Assembly (NCBI GenBank): GCA_003426165.1
Contig: QUAH01000006.1
Location: 62,001 to 126,000 of the forward strand
DNA: 64,000 nt
DNA from: Candidatus Saccharicenans subterraneus
Lineage (GTDB): Bacteria; Acidobacteriota; Aminicenantia; Aminicenantales; Saccharicenantaceae
Reading direction: 5' to 3'
Part shown: positions 27,401 through 35,763 of the stretch, piece by piece
Layout: each line of letters starts with the position of its first letter
Numbering within the stretch: position 1 is the stretch's first letter
The notes under the pieces: model-generated
Told to the model about the DNA's origin: nothing
Database searches by the model: none
What the model saw: the letters and a program-made list of their open reading frames with translations, nothing else
Made by a program: the position numbers and the translations under genes

Positions 27401-30400
27401 ATGGAAAAAAAAGATCTTGATTCAACTGGAAGAAAGAAAAAAATCCTGCTGGTGGAAGATGACGCCCTGATCGCTTTGATGGAATCCGAGCTCCTGCAGG
27501 GCGGAGGCTACCAGGTGGTAACCGCCCTGACCGGGGAACAGGCCCTGGAGATATTTCGCTCCTCCCCGGACCTGGACCTGGTGCTGATGGATATCGACCT
27601 GGGTCCGGGCATGGATGGGGGCGAAACGGCCCGGCGGATGCTGGCTGAAAAAGACATCCCGGTGGTTTTTATCTCCAGCCACACCGAGCCCGAAATCCTG
27701 GCCAAGACCGAAGCCATCACTTCCTACGGTTACATAGTCAAGGGCTACAGCGAAACCGCCCTGTTTGCCTCTCTTAACATGGCCTTCCGACTTCATGCTG
27801 CCCACCAGGAATTGCTGAAGAAAAAATCCGAGCTGGAGACACTGGCCGAAAACCTGAGCCAGACGGTCAACAAGCTCCTGGAAACCCAGCGGGAACTGTT
27901 GAACCACCAGCAAAAGCTGCAGGCCACCACCGAGCACCTGGAGGCCACCCTGAACTCCCTGCCCGACCTGCTGTTCGAACTGGACGAGCAGATGACCATC
28001 ATCGATGTCAGGGCTCCCCGGCCGGAGCTCCTCTACCGCCCCAAGGAAGAGATCATCGGTCGCCGGATCAGCGAGATTCTTCCCGAAGACGTCTCCAACT
28101 CCTTGCAGTTTGCCCTGAAGGAGGCCGTCGAATCCGGCCAGGGCGAGCTCGACTACAGCCTGGACCTGCCCACCGGCACCCGCTATTTTGAAGCCACCAT
28201 CAGCCGCAAGGGAGAAAACAGGCCCGGGCAGAACAGGTTCGTGGCCCTGGTCAGGGACATAACCGACCGAATCGAAGCTCAACTTGAACAGCAGAAAACC
28301 GAAATCAGGTTTTTCCGGCTGTTTCAATCCATGGCCGAGGGGGTGGCCATACACCGCCTGGTGCGAAATGAACAGGGTGACCCGGTCGATTACGAGGTGC
28401 TCGAGGTCAATGAGGCTTATACCAGGCATACCGGTATTTCCAGAGAACAGGCCATCGGAAGGAAGGCTTCGGAACTTTACAGTTCGGGAACCCCACCCTT
28501 TTTCCGGGAGTACCTGGAATGCCTGGAAACTGGCCGCCCGGTCACCTTTGAGTCTTATTTCGAGCCTTTGAAAAGAGATTTCAAGGTAACCGCCTTTCCC
28601 ATGGGCGAGGACCTGTTCTCCACCGTCTTCGAAGACATTACCGAAAAAAAGAGGGCCGAAATTGAACTGAGGGAAAGGGAAGGCCGCTACCGCCTGATCT
28701 TCCAGAACACCCCTCTTGGGATTCTGCAGTTTGACCGAAACGGAATCATTACCGACTGCAACGAGGCCTTCGTCAAAATTATAGGCTCCAGCCGCGAAGC
28801 CCTTATCGGCTTTAACATCCTGGAAAGAGTCCGCGATGAAAAAGTCTTAAACGCGGTCAGGGAGGCCCTGGCCGGCCGGATAGGCTATTACGAGGGAGTG
28901 TACCAATCGGTCACCGCCGACAAGGTCACCCCGGCCCGGGGATTTTTTGCCGGGATTTTTGATGCCGACGGGAATTTCATCAGCGGCATAGGCACCTTCG
29001 AAGACTTCACGGAAAGATACCGGATGGAAAGCGCCCTGAGGCAGTCAGAGGCGGTGCTGGAGGCTTTCCTGGATAGCCCTTCCTTTTCGTTTATTTTTCT
29101 GGACCCGGACGGGGCCATACTGAAATTTAACAGGATAGCCAACCAGAGAATGAAGGGTATCCTGGGCCTGGAGCTGCAGGTCGGCCAGAAATTGATTGAC
29201 CTTCTGCCCGATAAATTTAAATCGAGCTTTACCGCCAGCCTGGAAAGAGTCAGATCCGGAGAGCAGGTCAGGGTGGAAAGGGAAATACCTGTCGCCGGCG
29301 GTAGTTCAGTCTGGTATGAATTTCACCTGGCCCCGGTCTATGCAAGCCAGGAAGAACTCCTGGGCGTCTTTTTCTCAGCCGAAGACATCACAGACAGAAA
29401 AAAAGTTGAAGAGTCACTTCGCCAGAGCGAAGAACGATTCCGGACCATCTTTGAATATTCCGGGGCAGTCATGCTGGTCATAGACCCGGAGACCGGGAAC
29501 ATTATCGACGCTAATTACCGGGCCGAGGAGTTCTACGGTTACAGCCGTGAGCAACTTAAGAAACTCAATATAAATAACATCAATACCCTTCCCCCCGACC
29601 GGATACAACAGCTGCTGAGCCAGGCCAGGGACAGGCAGATGAACTATTTCGTCTTCCAGCACAGGCTGGCTTCCGGGGAAATCAGGGACGTCGAAGTCCA
29701 CTCCCACCCTATCATCTTCGGCGACCGGAAATACCTGCTGTCAATCATCGTGGATATCACCGTGCGCCTGAAGATAGAGCAGCAATTGAAAAGGGGCATG
29801 GAAGAAAAGCAGGCCATACTGAGAGAACTCCAGCACCGCGTCAAGAACACCTTCGCCCTCATCACCTCCATCATCAGCCTGGAAATCAACCGGACCGGTA
29901 AAAAGGAAATCCGGGCTCCCCTGGAAAGTCTGAAAAACCGGATCATCTCCATCTCCCGGGTCTATGATATGCTTACACCAGGCGAGAGGTACCAGGAAAT
30001 CGGCCTGGACCGTTTTCTCGGCGACGTCAGCCAATCGATTCTCAAAGGCTACGCTGCTGCCGGGATAGAGCTCGAGCTGGAGCTTGAGCCAGTAAACATC
30101 GAGGTGAAAAAGGCCATTCCCCTGGGACTCATCGCCACCGAGATCATCACCAATTCTCTAAAATATGCTTTTGGCAACAGAAAAAAAGGAGAAATCAGGG
30201 TGAAGCTGGAGAAACTGGACGACCGGCTGGCTCTGGAAATTTCAGATAACGGCGCCGGCCTGTCCGAAGATTTCTTCTCTTCTCCTTCTTCCGGGCTGGG
30301 TCAGGAAATAATAAAAGCCCTGGCCGAACAGCTGGAGGCCAACCTGGAAATTAAATCCCGGCCGGGTCAGGGCACCTCATTCCGTCTGACCATGCCAGCC

Positions 30401-30403
30401 TGA
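27401..30403 (+). CDS. Response regulator-multi-PAS-histidine kinase hybrid (HisKA_2 type)
   Basis: A protein of 1000 residues, entirely cytoplasmic by eye. The N-terminal receiver domain covers about 13-130, with the phosphoacceptor D64 in LVLMDIDLG and an acidic pair in VEDDAL. A coiled coil (about 135-185) leads to five PAS domains (about 185-295, 300-420, 425-545, 550-675 and 680-795). The HisKA_2 dimerisation domain follows, with LQHRVKN and the phosphorylated histidine at H812. A C-terminal HATPase domain shows SDNGAGLSEDF and GLGQEIIKALAEQL. The receiver being N-terminal suggests the kinase is controlled by another phosphorelay. No partner regulator is adjacent. Signals sensed by the PAS domains are unknown; no haem or flavin motif was identified. 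Confidence 0.93.
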   Translation: MEKKDLDSTGRKKKILLVEDDALIALMESELLQGGGYQVVTALTGEQALEIFRSSPDLDLVLMDIDLGPGMDGGETARRMLAEKDIPVVFISSHTEPEILAKTEAITSYGYIVKGYSETALFASLNMAFRLHAAHQELLKKKSELETLAENLSQTVNKLLETQRELLNHQQKLQATTEHLEATLNSLPDLLFELDEQMTIIDVRAPRPELLYRPKEEIIGRRISEILPEDVSNSLQFALKEAVESGQGELDYSLDLPTGTRYFEATISRKGENRPGQNRFVALVRDITDRIEAQLEQQKTEIRFFRLFQSMAEGVAIHRLVRNEQGDPVDYEVLEVNEAYTRHTGISREQAIGRKASELYSSGTPPFFREYLECLETGRPVTFESYFEPLKRDFKVTAFPMGEDLFSTVFEDITEKKRAEIELREREGRYRLIFQNTPLGILQFDRNGIITDCNEAFVKIIGSSREALIGFNILERVRDEKVLNAVREALAGRIGYYEGVYQSVTADKVTPARGFFAGIFDADGNFISGIGTFEDFTERYRMESALRQSEAVLEAFLDSPSFSFIFLDPDGAILKFNRIANQRMKGILGLELQVGQKLIDLLPDKFKSSFTASLERVRSGEQVRVEREIPVAGGSSVWYEFHLAPVYASQEELLGVFFSAEDITDRKKVEESLRQSEERFRTIFEYSGAVMLVIDPETGNIIDANYRAEEFYGYSREQLKKLNINNINTLPPDRIQQLLSQARDRQMNYFVFQHRLASGEIRDVEVHSHPIIFGDRKYLLSIIVDITVRLKIEQQLKRGMEEKQAILRELQHRVKNTFALITSIISLEINRTGKKEIRAPLESLKNRIISISRVYDMLTPGERYQEIGLDRFLGDVSQSILKGYAAAGIELELELEPVNIEVKKAIPLGLIATEIITNSLKYAFGNRKKGEIRVKLEKLDDRLALEISDNGAGLSEDFFSSPSSGLGQEIIKALAEQLEANLEIKSRPGQGTSFRLTMPA

Positions 30404-30556
30404 TTTGTTAAAGTTTGCGCCGGGTCAAGCACAGACCACAGTTCTTATCAGTGATGCCGAGATTTCCGGAAAATCTGATGACAACAGGCCAGGGGGTCGC
30501 TACCGCCATTAAGAAATTCCCGGCCCCCGCTTTCTTTTATAAGCATAAGCAGTAAC

Positions 30557-32878
30557 CTATAATCTGTTTATTCCGGAACCGACCAGCTTTCTCATGAACC
30601 TAACCGCCCGGTCGCAGCGCCGGAAAACCGGAAGACCATTATTTTCCAGGTGCTGGCATAGCGGGTCATAGAGCCGGCCGGCATCAATGTTAACCACGAA
30701 AGGCTTCTCGGTTGTCCGGAATAGTCTTATCAGCCCGTCAGCCAGACTGTTGGCCGCGAAAATATTTTCCCGGTGGCCTTCCCCGGGTGGAAGGGTCTGC
30801 AGGGCCGCCGTCATCGGAACGCATGACACCACCGCACAATCAACATTGGGGTCTTCCAGGATCGCCTGGACGCAGCCGCAGAAGGTAGCATCATCGGCCA
30901 TCGGGGTAACGTCCAGGGGGTTATGAACATCCTGCAACCGGTCAATTCCCAGCGGCTGCAGCACTTTTAATATTCTGGCCACGCTGTCGGCAGAAAACTC
31001 CGGCAACACCAGCTCTCCATCTTCACCCTTGAGGTTGTCGGCCATGATGACCGACTCGAAGCCGGCGTTGGAGACGAGACCCACCCGGTTGCCTGAGATT
31101 CTTTTTCCGGCCAGCAGAATCAGGCCGCTGATATAGTTTTCAAATTCGTCGATGGTTTCAGCCACCAGGACCCCGGCCTGACTCAACAGGTTCCTGCCCA
31201 CCGCATAATCGCCGGCCACCGAGGCCGTATGGCTGGCAGTGGCCTTCCGCCCTTCAGGGCTTCGCCCGGACTTATAAACCAAGACTTTCTGGCCGGCCTT
31301 AATAGCCTTTCTGGCCCCCTCGAGGAACCTCCAGCCGTCTCCTGGCTTCAGGCCCTCGGCATAAACCGCGATAATCTTAACTTCCGGGCGGCCCTGAAGA
31401 TAGTTCAGGTAATCCCCAAGGGTCAGGTCCAGCTGGTTGCCCACCGAGATGGCATAGATAGGCTCGAACCTGTCCTGGTTACTCATCCGGGAGAGCATGA
31501 AGGCCCCGCTCTGGCTGATAACGGCCAGCCCGGCCTGAAGACCGGAAGGTCTCTGGAATTTATACCCGGGAATAAAGGTACTGTCATACTTACCCGGAAC
31601 GGAAATAATACCCAGGCAATTTCCACCGTTGATTACCGGGGCCGGTTTTCCCTGCCTTCGTCTTTCACGGAGCAGGCTCCGAATGTCATCCTCGATGCTC
31701 TGGGTCCCGGCTTTCTCCCCCAGACCGCCGGCAATGACTATGACCGACCGCGCCTTTTCCAGGTCCACCAGGTCCTTCATCACCGGGTAGACGAAGTCGG
31801 CCCCCAGGGTTAAGATGAACAGGTCGACTGTTTCGGGTAGCGAGGCCACGTCCGGAAAGCAGCGGCAGCCCTCAATGCTTTCCAGCCCGGGTTTTACCAC
31901 GAAAATCTTCTCGCGGGGAAAGCCGTTCTGGATGATATTATTGAGGATGATATGGCCGACGTTCATCTTTTCGGAGACACCGATGATACCGATGCTCTCC
32001 GGTTCTAAAAGTCTTTTTATCTGCTCCACCGGCCTGTCTGCTGGCTCCAGCTTCTGGCGGGAGAACCGGCACAGCCCATCCAAAGGAATGACCTTTCCTT
32101 TCCTTATGACCAACGGGTTGACCTCGAGTTCCTCCAGGGTAAATTCTTCTTTATGGTTAAAAGGAGAAAAGTCGGCGGCCAGCTTCTGGAAGACTTCAAT
32201 CGCCCTGACCAGAACTTCCGGCCTGACTGCAGCCCGACGACCCCGGAAGTCCCTGGCAATTTTTCCGAAAACGGCCAGGGGCTCAAGGACCGGAAGCAAG
32301 GCCCGGGTCGCCAGGCCTTCAGAGGGCAGGATGGCCAGGCTATGTCCTTCTTTCAGGTGAGCATTCAGGTATTCCACGTCCAGGCCGCCGCCACCAAAAG
32401 TCACCACAGGCCCGAAGTCTTTTGAGACCCTGAGGCCCAGCAGCAGCTCCGAACCGAGACCCACCTGTTCAAAACCCACCAGCTCGGCCACCAGGACCCC
32501 CCGGATGGAAGCCGCCACTTCTTCCGGAGAAACCTTGTTCTGACCGAACAGGCGACTGTACCTGGCAGGAATCTCAGCATACATCTTCTCAACCGCAGCC
32601 CGAACTTCTTTCAGGCTGGCCCGGACTATGGCCACTCCGCCCACGTCAGATTTATGCAGGATGAGCGGGGAAACAATTTTGACCACCACCCGTTCCGTTC
32701 CCAGCCTCTTGAGACCGGCTGCGCTAAGCGACTTGCCTTTCGGGAGAAAGATATGCCTGGGTACCGACAGGCCGCGGGCTCTCAGCAGCCCGTATACCTC
32801 TGGCTCCAGCAAAAAATAGCGGCCTTCTTTCTCTGCCTTTTTCAGGATTGAGCTGACGACCTTAGTGCTATCTTTCAT
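30557..32878 (-). CDS. acd: Acyl-CoA synthetase (ADP-forming), fused beta-alpha form
   Basis: A protein of 773 residues. The N-terminal half (about 10-270) is the ATP-grasp (beta) part, with VVVKIVSPLILHKSDVGGV and ELEVNPLVIRKG. The C-terminal part is the alpha unit: a CoA-binding domain (about 290-420, SIGIIGVSEKMNVGH) and succinyl-CoA-ligase-like domains with VISQSGAFM and the likely phosphohistidine in KATASHTASVAGD. These enzymes turn acetyl-CoA or aryl-acetyl-CoA plus ADP and phosphate into the acid, CoA and ATP. The gene follows iorA-iorB by 53 nt on the same strand, which strongly suggests that aryl-acetyl-CoA or a branched acyl-CoA is the substrate. GAAGGGA precedes the ATG. Confidence 0.93.
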   Translation of the reverse strand: MKDSTKVVSSILKKAEKEGRYFLLEPEVYGLLRARGLSVPRHIFLPKGKSLSAAGLKRLGTERVVVKIVSPLILHKSDVGGVAIVRASLKEVRAAVEKMYAEIPARYSRLFGQNKVSPEEVAASIRGVLVAELVGFEQVGLGSELLLGLRVSKDFGPVVTFGGGGLDVEYLNAHLKEGHSLAILPSEGLATRALLPVLEPLAVFGKIARDFRGRRAAVRPEVLVRAIEVFQKLAADFSPFNHKEEFTLEELEVNPLVIRKGKVIPLDGLCRFSRQKLEPADRPVEQIKRLLEPESIGIIGVSEKMNVGHIILNNIIQNGFPREKIFVVKPGLESIEGCRCFPDVASLPETVDLFILTLGADFVYPVMKDLVDLEKARSVIVIAGGLGEKAGTQSIEDDIRSLLRERRRQGKPAPVINGGNCLGIISVPGKYDSTFIPGYKFQRPSGLQAGLAVISQSGAFMLSRMSNQDRFEPIYAISVGNQLDLTLGDYLNYLQGRPEVKIIAVYAEGLKPGDGWRFLEGARKAIKAGQKVLVYKSGRSPEGRKATASHTASVAGDYAVGRNLLSQAGVLVAETIDEFENYISGLILLAGKRISGNRVGLVSNAGFESVIMADNLKGEDGELVLPEFSADSVARILKVLQPLGIDRLQDVHNPLDVTPMADDATFCGCVQAILEDPNVDCAVVSCVPMTAALQTLPPGEGHRENIFAANSLADGLIRLFRTTEKPFVVNIDAGRLYDPLCQHLENNGLPVFRRCDRAVRFMRKLVGSGINRL

Positions 32879-32931
32879 TTTTTATCCCTTCACTGAAAAT
32901 CCCGGCCTTCAAACGGCCTGGCTTTCCCCCC

Positions 32932-33507
32932 TCAGGCCCTGGCTGCCTGCCTTCCCAGGTCGAAGGCCTTGAGGTTGGTCTGGACAATCTGCGGTCCCCT
33001 CTTTTCGAACAGGACCTGGATGTATTTTTTAAGTGAATCTTCCTTGAGTGGCAGGAAAATAGAAGCTGCTCCCAGCATAACCATGTTCTGGGCCCGGACG
33101 CTTCCGGCTTCCCTGGCCAGCTTCTCGGAATCAATCAGGACATGGACCGGGGCTTTCTTTATCTCCCGGAACACCTCTTCCAGCACCGGATAGTCCGAGA
33201 TATTGGTATATGGAGTCCTGCTGGAGACGACAGCCCCGTCCGGCTTCAGGTATTCAAAGTAGCGCAGTGTTTCCAGCGGTTCCACGCTCAGGATCATGTC
33301 GGCCTGGCCCAGGGGAATCAGGTCGCTGTAGATCTGGCCATCGGCCAGGCGGAGGTGCGACTGGACCGCTCCTCCCCTCTGGGACATGCCATGAACCTCG
33401 GCCTGCTTGAAAAACAGTCCCTCTTCCAGGGCGGCATTGTCGATCACAAAAGCAATGGACAGGATGCCCTGCCCCCCGACTCCTGCCAGGATGATATCGT
33501 ACTTCAT
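32932..33507 (-). CDS. iorB: Indolepyruvate:ferredoxin oxidoreductase beta subunit
   Basis: A protein of 191 residues of the 2-oxoacid oxidoreductase gamma-domain family. It has the N-terminal nucleotide-like loop LAGVGGQGILS, EVHGMSQRGGAVQSHLR and later RAQNMVMLGAAS. With IorA it converts indolepyruvate, phenylpyruvate and hydroxyphenylpyruvate to aryl-acetyl-CoA, reducing ferredoxin. The ATG at 33507 is chosen because GAGGAG lies just upstream and the family starts at this point. The longer frame begins inside iorA. Two bases separate it from the iorA stop, so translation is coupled. Downstream lies acd, completing a fermentative route. Confidence 0.94.
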   Translation of the reverse strand: MKYDIILAGVGGQGILSIAFVIDNAALEEGLFFKQAEVHGMSQRGGAVQSHLRLADGQIYSDLIPLGQADMILSVEPLETLRYFEYLKPDGAVVSSRTPYTNISDYPVLEEVFREIKKAPVHVLIDSEKLAREAGSVRAQNMVMLGAASIFLPLKEDSLKKYIQVLFEKRGPQIVQTNLKAFDLGRQAARA

Positions 33508-33509
33508 CG

Positions 33510-35108
33510 TTAACTCCTCTTTTTCTCGCCCACGATCTGGATGCACTCCCGGCGGGCGATGATGACCGATAGGCCTTGATGGGATAGTTCTTCCTTAATC
33601 ACCTTGACGTTTTCCTGGTGATTCTTGGGCAGCGGCACGATGACCCGCAGGTGGTTTGGTTCCACACCGAGGCCGGCCACCAGTCGGTCGAGTGGCTCCC
33701 CGGTTCCAAAGCTGGGCTGGGTGCCGGTCATGGCCACCGTTCCGTTGTCCAGGATGATGACCGTCATGGCCGTGTTGGAGTGAACGGCATCAAGCAGCGG
33801 GGTTATTCCGGAGTGGGCAAAGGTGGAATCACCGATAACTGCCACCGAGGGATGAATGCCGGCTTCCGCCCCACCCTTGGCCATGGAAACGCTGGCTCCC
33901 ATGCAGACACAGGTCTGGATGGCATTATAGGGCGGAAGGGCTCCCAGCGTATAACAGCCTATGTCAGAAAAGACCACCGGGCGGGGGAAATCCCTGATGG
34001 CTTCATTCAGGGCCTTATAGGTATCGGCATGGGGACAGCCAACGCAGAGTTGCGGGGGTCTGCCCGCCAGCTTGAAATCCCCGGTCTTCAATCCAGTTCT
34101 TTCTGGCAAGCCCAGTGCCCTGGCCACCAGGTCCGGGGTAAGCTCACCGGTGGCCGGCAGGCTTCCGTCCATCTTGCCACGGATGGTCTTTCCGGAAATC
34201 CCGACCACCCCTTGCAGAAACCTTTCAATGAAGGGATAACCTTCTTCGATCACCAGAATCTCATCCACCTGCTCGATCAGCCGGCGGAGCTTGTTTACCG
34301 GAAATGGATAGGTGGAGACCTTCAGGTATGAGGGCTCGCCCGGGAGCGAAGAGGCCACTTCCTTGAAATAATTATAGGCAATTCCAGAAACCACCACCCC
34401 CAGTCGTCCCCCCGTGGGGTTCAACACCAGCTGGTTGTACCCGCTGTTTTCGGAATACTCCAGCAATTCTTTCTGCCTGTCCAGGAGAATCCTGAAACGC
34501 CGCCGGGCATTTCCTGGAAGCAGGGTCCAGTCCTGCCAGGTACCGTAGGGCAGGTCCTTATTCTGCTCGCGGGGCGCGGCCGTTGCCACCGAAGACCGGC
34601 TGTGGGCCAGACGGGTCACCAGCCTGATCATCACCGGGATCCTGAACTTTTCGGACAGGTCAAAAGCCTCCCTGGTCATGTTATAGGCTTCCTGGTGGCC
34701 GGCCGGTTCCAGGCAGAGAATACGGGCAAAATCAGCATAATAGCGACTGTCCTGCTCGTCCTGGGAGGAATGCATGCCCGGGTCATCGGCCACCACCACC
34801 ACCAGGCCCCCGTTGGCCCCGGTGATGGCCGAATTGATGAAAGGATCGGCGGCCACGTTGAGGCCGACATGCTTGAAGGAGACCATGGCCCGCTTGCCGG
34901 CAAAGGACACGCCCAGGGCTTCCTCGCAGGCCACCTTTTCATTGACACACCACTTGGCCGTGTACTTCCGGCCGCCCTCTGAATTCCTGATCAAGAACTC
35001 CATTATTTCCGAGGCCGGTGTTCCGGGGTAGGAATAGGCCGCGGTCAGCCCGGCCTGGATGGCGGCCAGGGCCACTGCCTCATCGCCGAGAAGGACAACT
35101 TTTTCCAT
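33510..35108 (-). CDS. iorA: Indolepyruvate:ferredoxin oxidoreductase alpha subunit, lacking the ferredoxin domain
   Basis: A protein of 532 residues. The N-terminal pyrimidine-binding domain (about 1-170) has YSYPGTPASEIMEFL and VNEKVACEEALGVSFAGKRA. The thiamine-diphosphate domain (about 345-490) has LCVGCPHADTYKAL, DIGCYTLG and the GDS(TF)...LDN cofactor motif GDSTFAHSGITPLLDA. The protein ends soon after VIIARRECIQIV, where canonical archaeal IorA of about 640 residues continues into a C-terminal domain binding two [4Fe-4S] clusters. No frameshift explains this, because iorB begins two bases later in a normal arrangement. Electron transfer must therefore use another protein or a different route. 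It is the first gene of the iorA-iorB-acd unit. Confidence 0.93.
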   Translation of the reverse strand: MEKVVLLGDEAVALAAIQAGLTAAYSYPGTPASEIMEFLIRNSEGGRKYTAKWCVNEKVACEEALGVSFAGKRAMVSFKHVGLNVAADPFINSAITGANGGLVVVVADDPGMHSSQDEQDSRYYADFARILCLEPAGHQEAYNMTREAFDLSEKFRIPVMIRLVTRLAHSRSSVATAAPREQNKDLPYGTWQDWTLLPGNARRRFRILLDRQKELLEYSENSGYNQLVLNPTGGRLGVVVSGIAYNYFKEVASSLPGEPSYLKVSTYPFPVNKLRRLIEQVDEILVIEEGYPFIERFLQGVVGISGKTIRGKMDGSLPATGELTPDLVARALGLPERTGLKTGDFKLAGRPPQLCVGCPHADTYKALNEAIRDFPRPVVFSDIGCYTLGALPPYNAIQTCVCMGASVSMAKGGAEAGIHPSVAVIGDSTFAHSGITPLLDAVHSNTAMTVIILDNGTVAMTGTQPSFGTGEPLDRLVAGLGVEPNHLRVIVPLPKNHQENVKVIKEELSHQGLSVIIARRECIQIVGEKKRS

Positions 35109-35158
35109 GGCATAAATCCTTTTTTATTTATTTCGCGGAAACCGACAGATTAGTCCTT

Positions 35159-35188
35159 AGCATACAATTTAACCTCAAAAGCTGTCAA
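35159..35188 (-). promoter_or_regulatory. Promoter of iorA-iorB-acd
   Basis: TTGACA (35183-35188) and TATGCT (35159-35164) on the minus strand are 18 bases apart. The leader of about 45 nt carries AAGGA before the iorA ATG. Its -35 box lies only 11 nt from that of the divergent rrf2 promoter. Confidence 0.65.
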
Positions 35189-35199
35189 GAAAATAAGAT

Positions 35200-35228
35200 T
35201 TGCCCCATCTCTACTATTCCGATAGAAT
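35200..35228 (+). promoter_or_regulatory. Promoter of the Rrf2 regulator gene
   Basis: TTGCCC (35200-35205) and TAGAAT (35223-35228) are 17 bases apart, about 67 nt before the ATG. An imperfect palindrome CTATTCCGATAG overlaps the spacer and -10 box and could be an operator. Confidence 0.5.
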
Positions 35229-35294
35229 TATGGTAAATTAGATAATGGCTGCATAGCATCCCGGCCGGGATTTCCGTCCGGGAAGGAGGCTCAG

Positions 35295-35747
35295 ATGTTC
35301 AGAATTTCCACCAAGGGACGATATGGCACCAGGTTGATGCTCAACCTGGCCCTGCACTACCCGGAAAGCTCCCCGGCCCGTTCACTGAAAGAGGTGGCCG
35401 AGGAAGAGGATATTTCCATCCGTTACCTGGAGCAGATTATAATCCCGCTGCGCGACCACCGGCTGGTCAAGAGCCAGAGAGGAGCCGGCGGCGGCTACAC
35501 CCTGTCCAGGCCCCCGGCCGCCATCAAGTTGAGCGATGTGCTGCAGGCGGTCGAAGGCAACTGCTGCCTGGTGGAATGCGTGGACGACAGGAACCATTGC
35601 CCCCGCTCCAGTTACTGTGCTGCCCACGAAATCTGGAAAGAAGGGACCGCGGTCATGAAGAACTACTTTGACTCGGTCAGCCTGCAGGACATGGTCAGGA
35701 TTGCCGAGAAAAAGAGCCGCCGCAAGCCCAGAAGTCCCAGGGGCTGA
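35295..35747 (+). CDS. Rrf2-family transcriptional regulator with conserved cysteines
   Basis: A protein of 150 residues with a winged-helix fold typical of Rrf2. It begins FRISTKGRYGTRLMLNLAL, followed by the helix-turn-helix VAEEEDISIRYLEQII and the wing GAGGGYTLSRP. After it, the cysteines form a CLVEC-x7-C-x5-C pattern (in CCLVECVDDRNHCPRSSYC). This resembles the cluster region of IscR and RsrR-type proteins, so a [2Fe-2S] sensor is plausible but not proven. GGAGG lies 5 nt before the ATG. It is co-directional with resB, 16 nt downstream, and divergent from iorA. It may therefore regulate itself, cytochrome c assembly and the ior genes; the target genes are inference. Confidence 0.9.
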   Translation: MFRISTKGRYGTRLMLNLALHYPESSPARSLKEVAEEEDISIRYLEQIIIPLRDHRLVKSQRGAGGGYTLSRPPAAIKLSDVLQAVEGNCCLVECVDDRNHCPRSSYCAAHEIWKEGTAVMKNYFDSVSLQDMVRIAEKKSRRKPRSPRG

Positions 35748-35763
35748 AAGTCTATAACCCGAG

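Noticed and set aside
27422-28429. Minus-strand frame of 335 codons
   Set aside because: It is antisense to the receiver and PAS part of the histidine kinase; its low-complexity Gly/Gln-rich translation is typical of a shadow frame.
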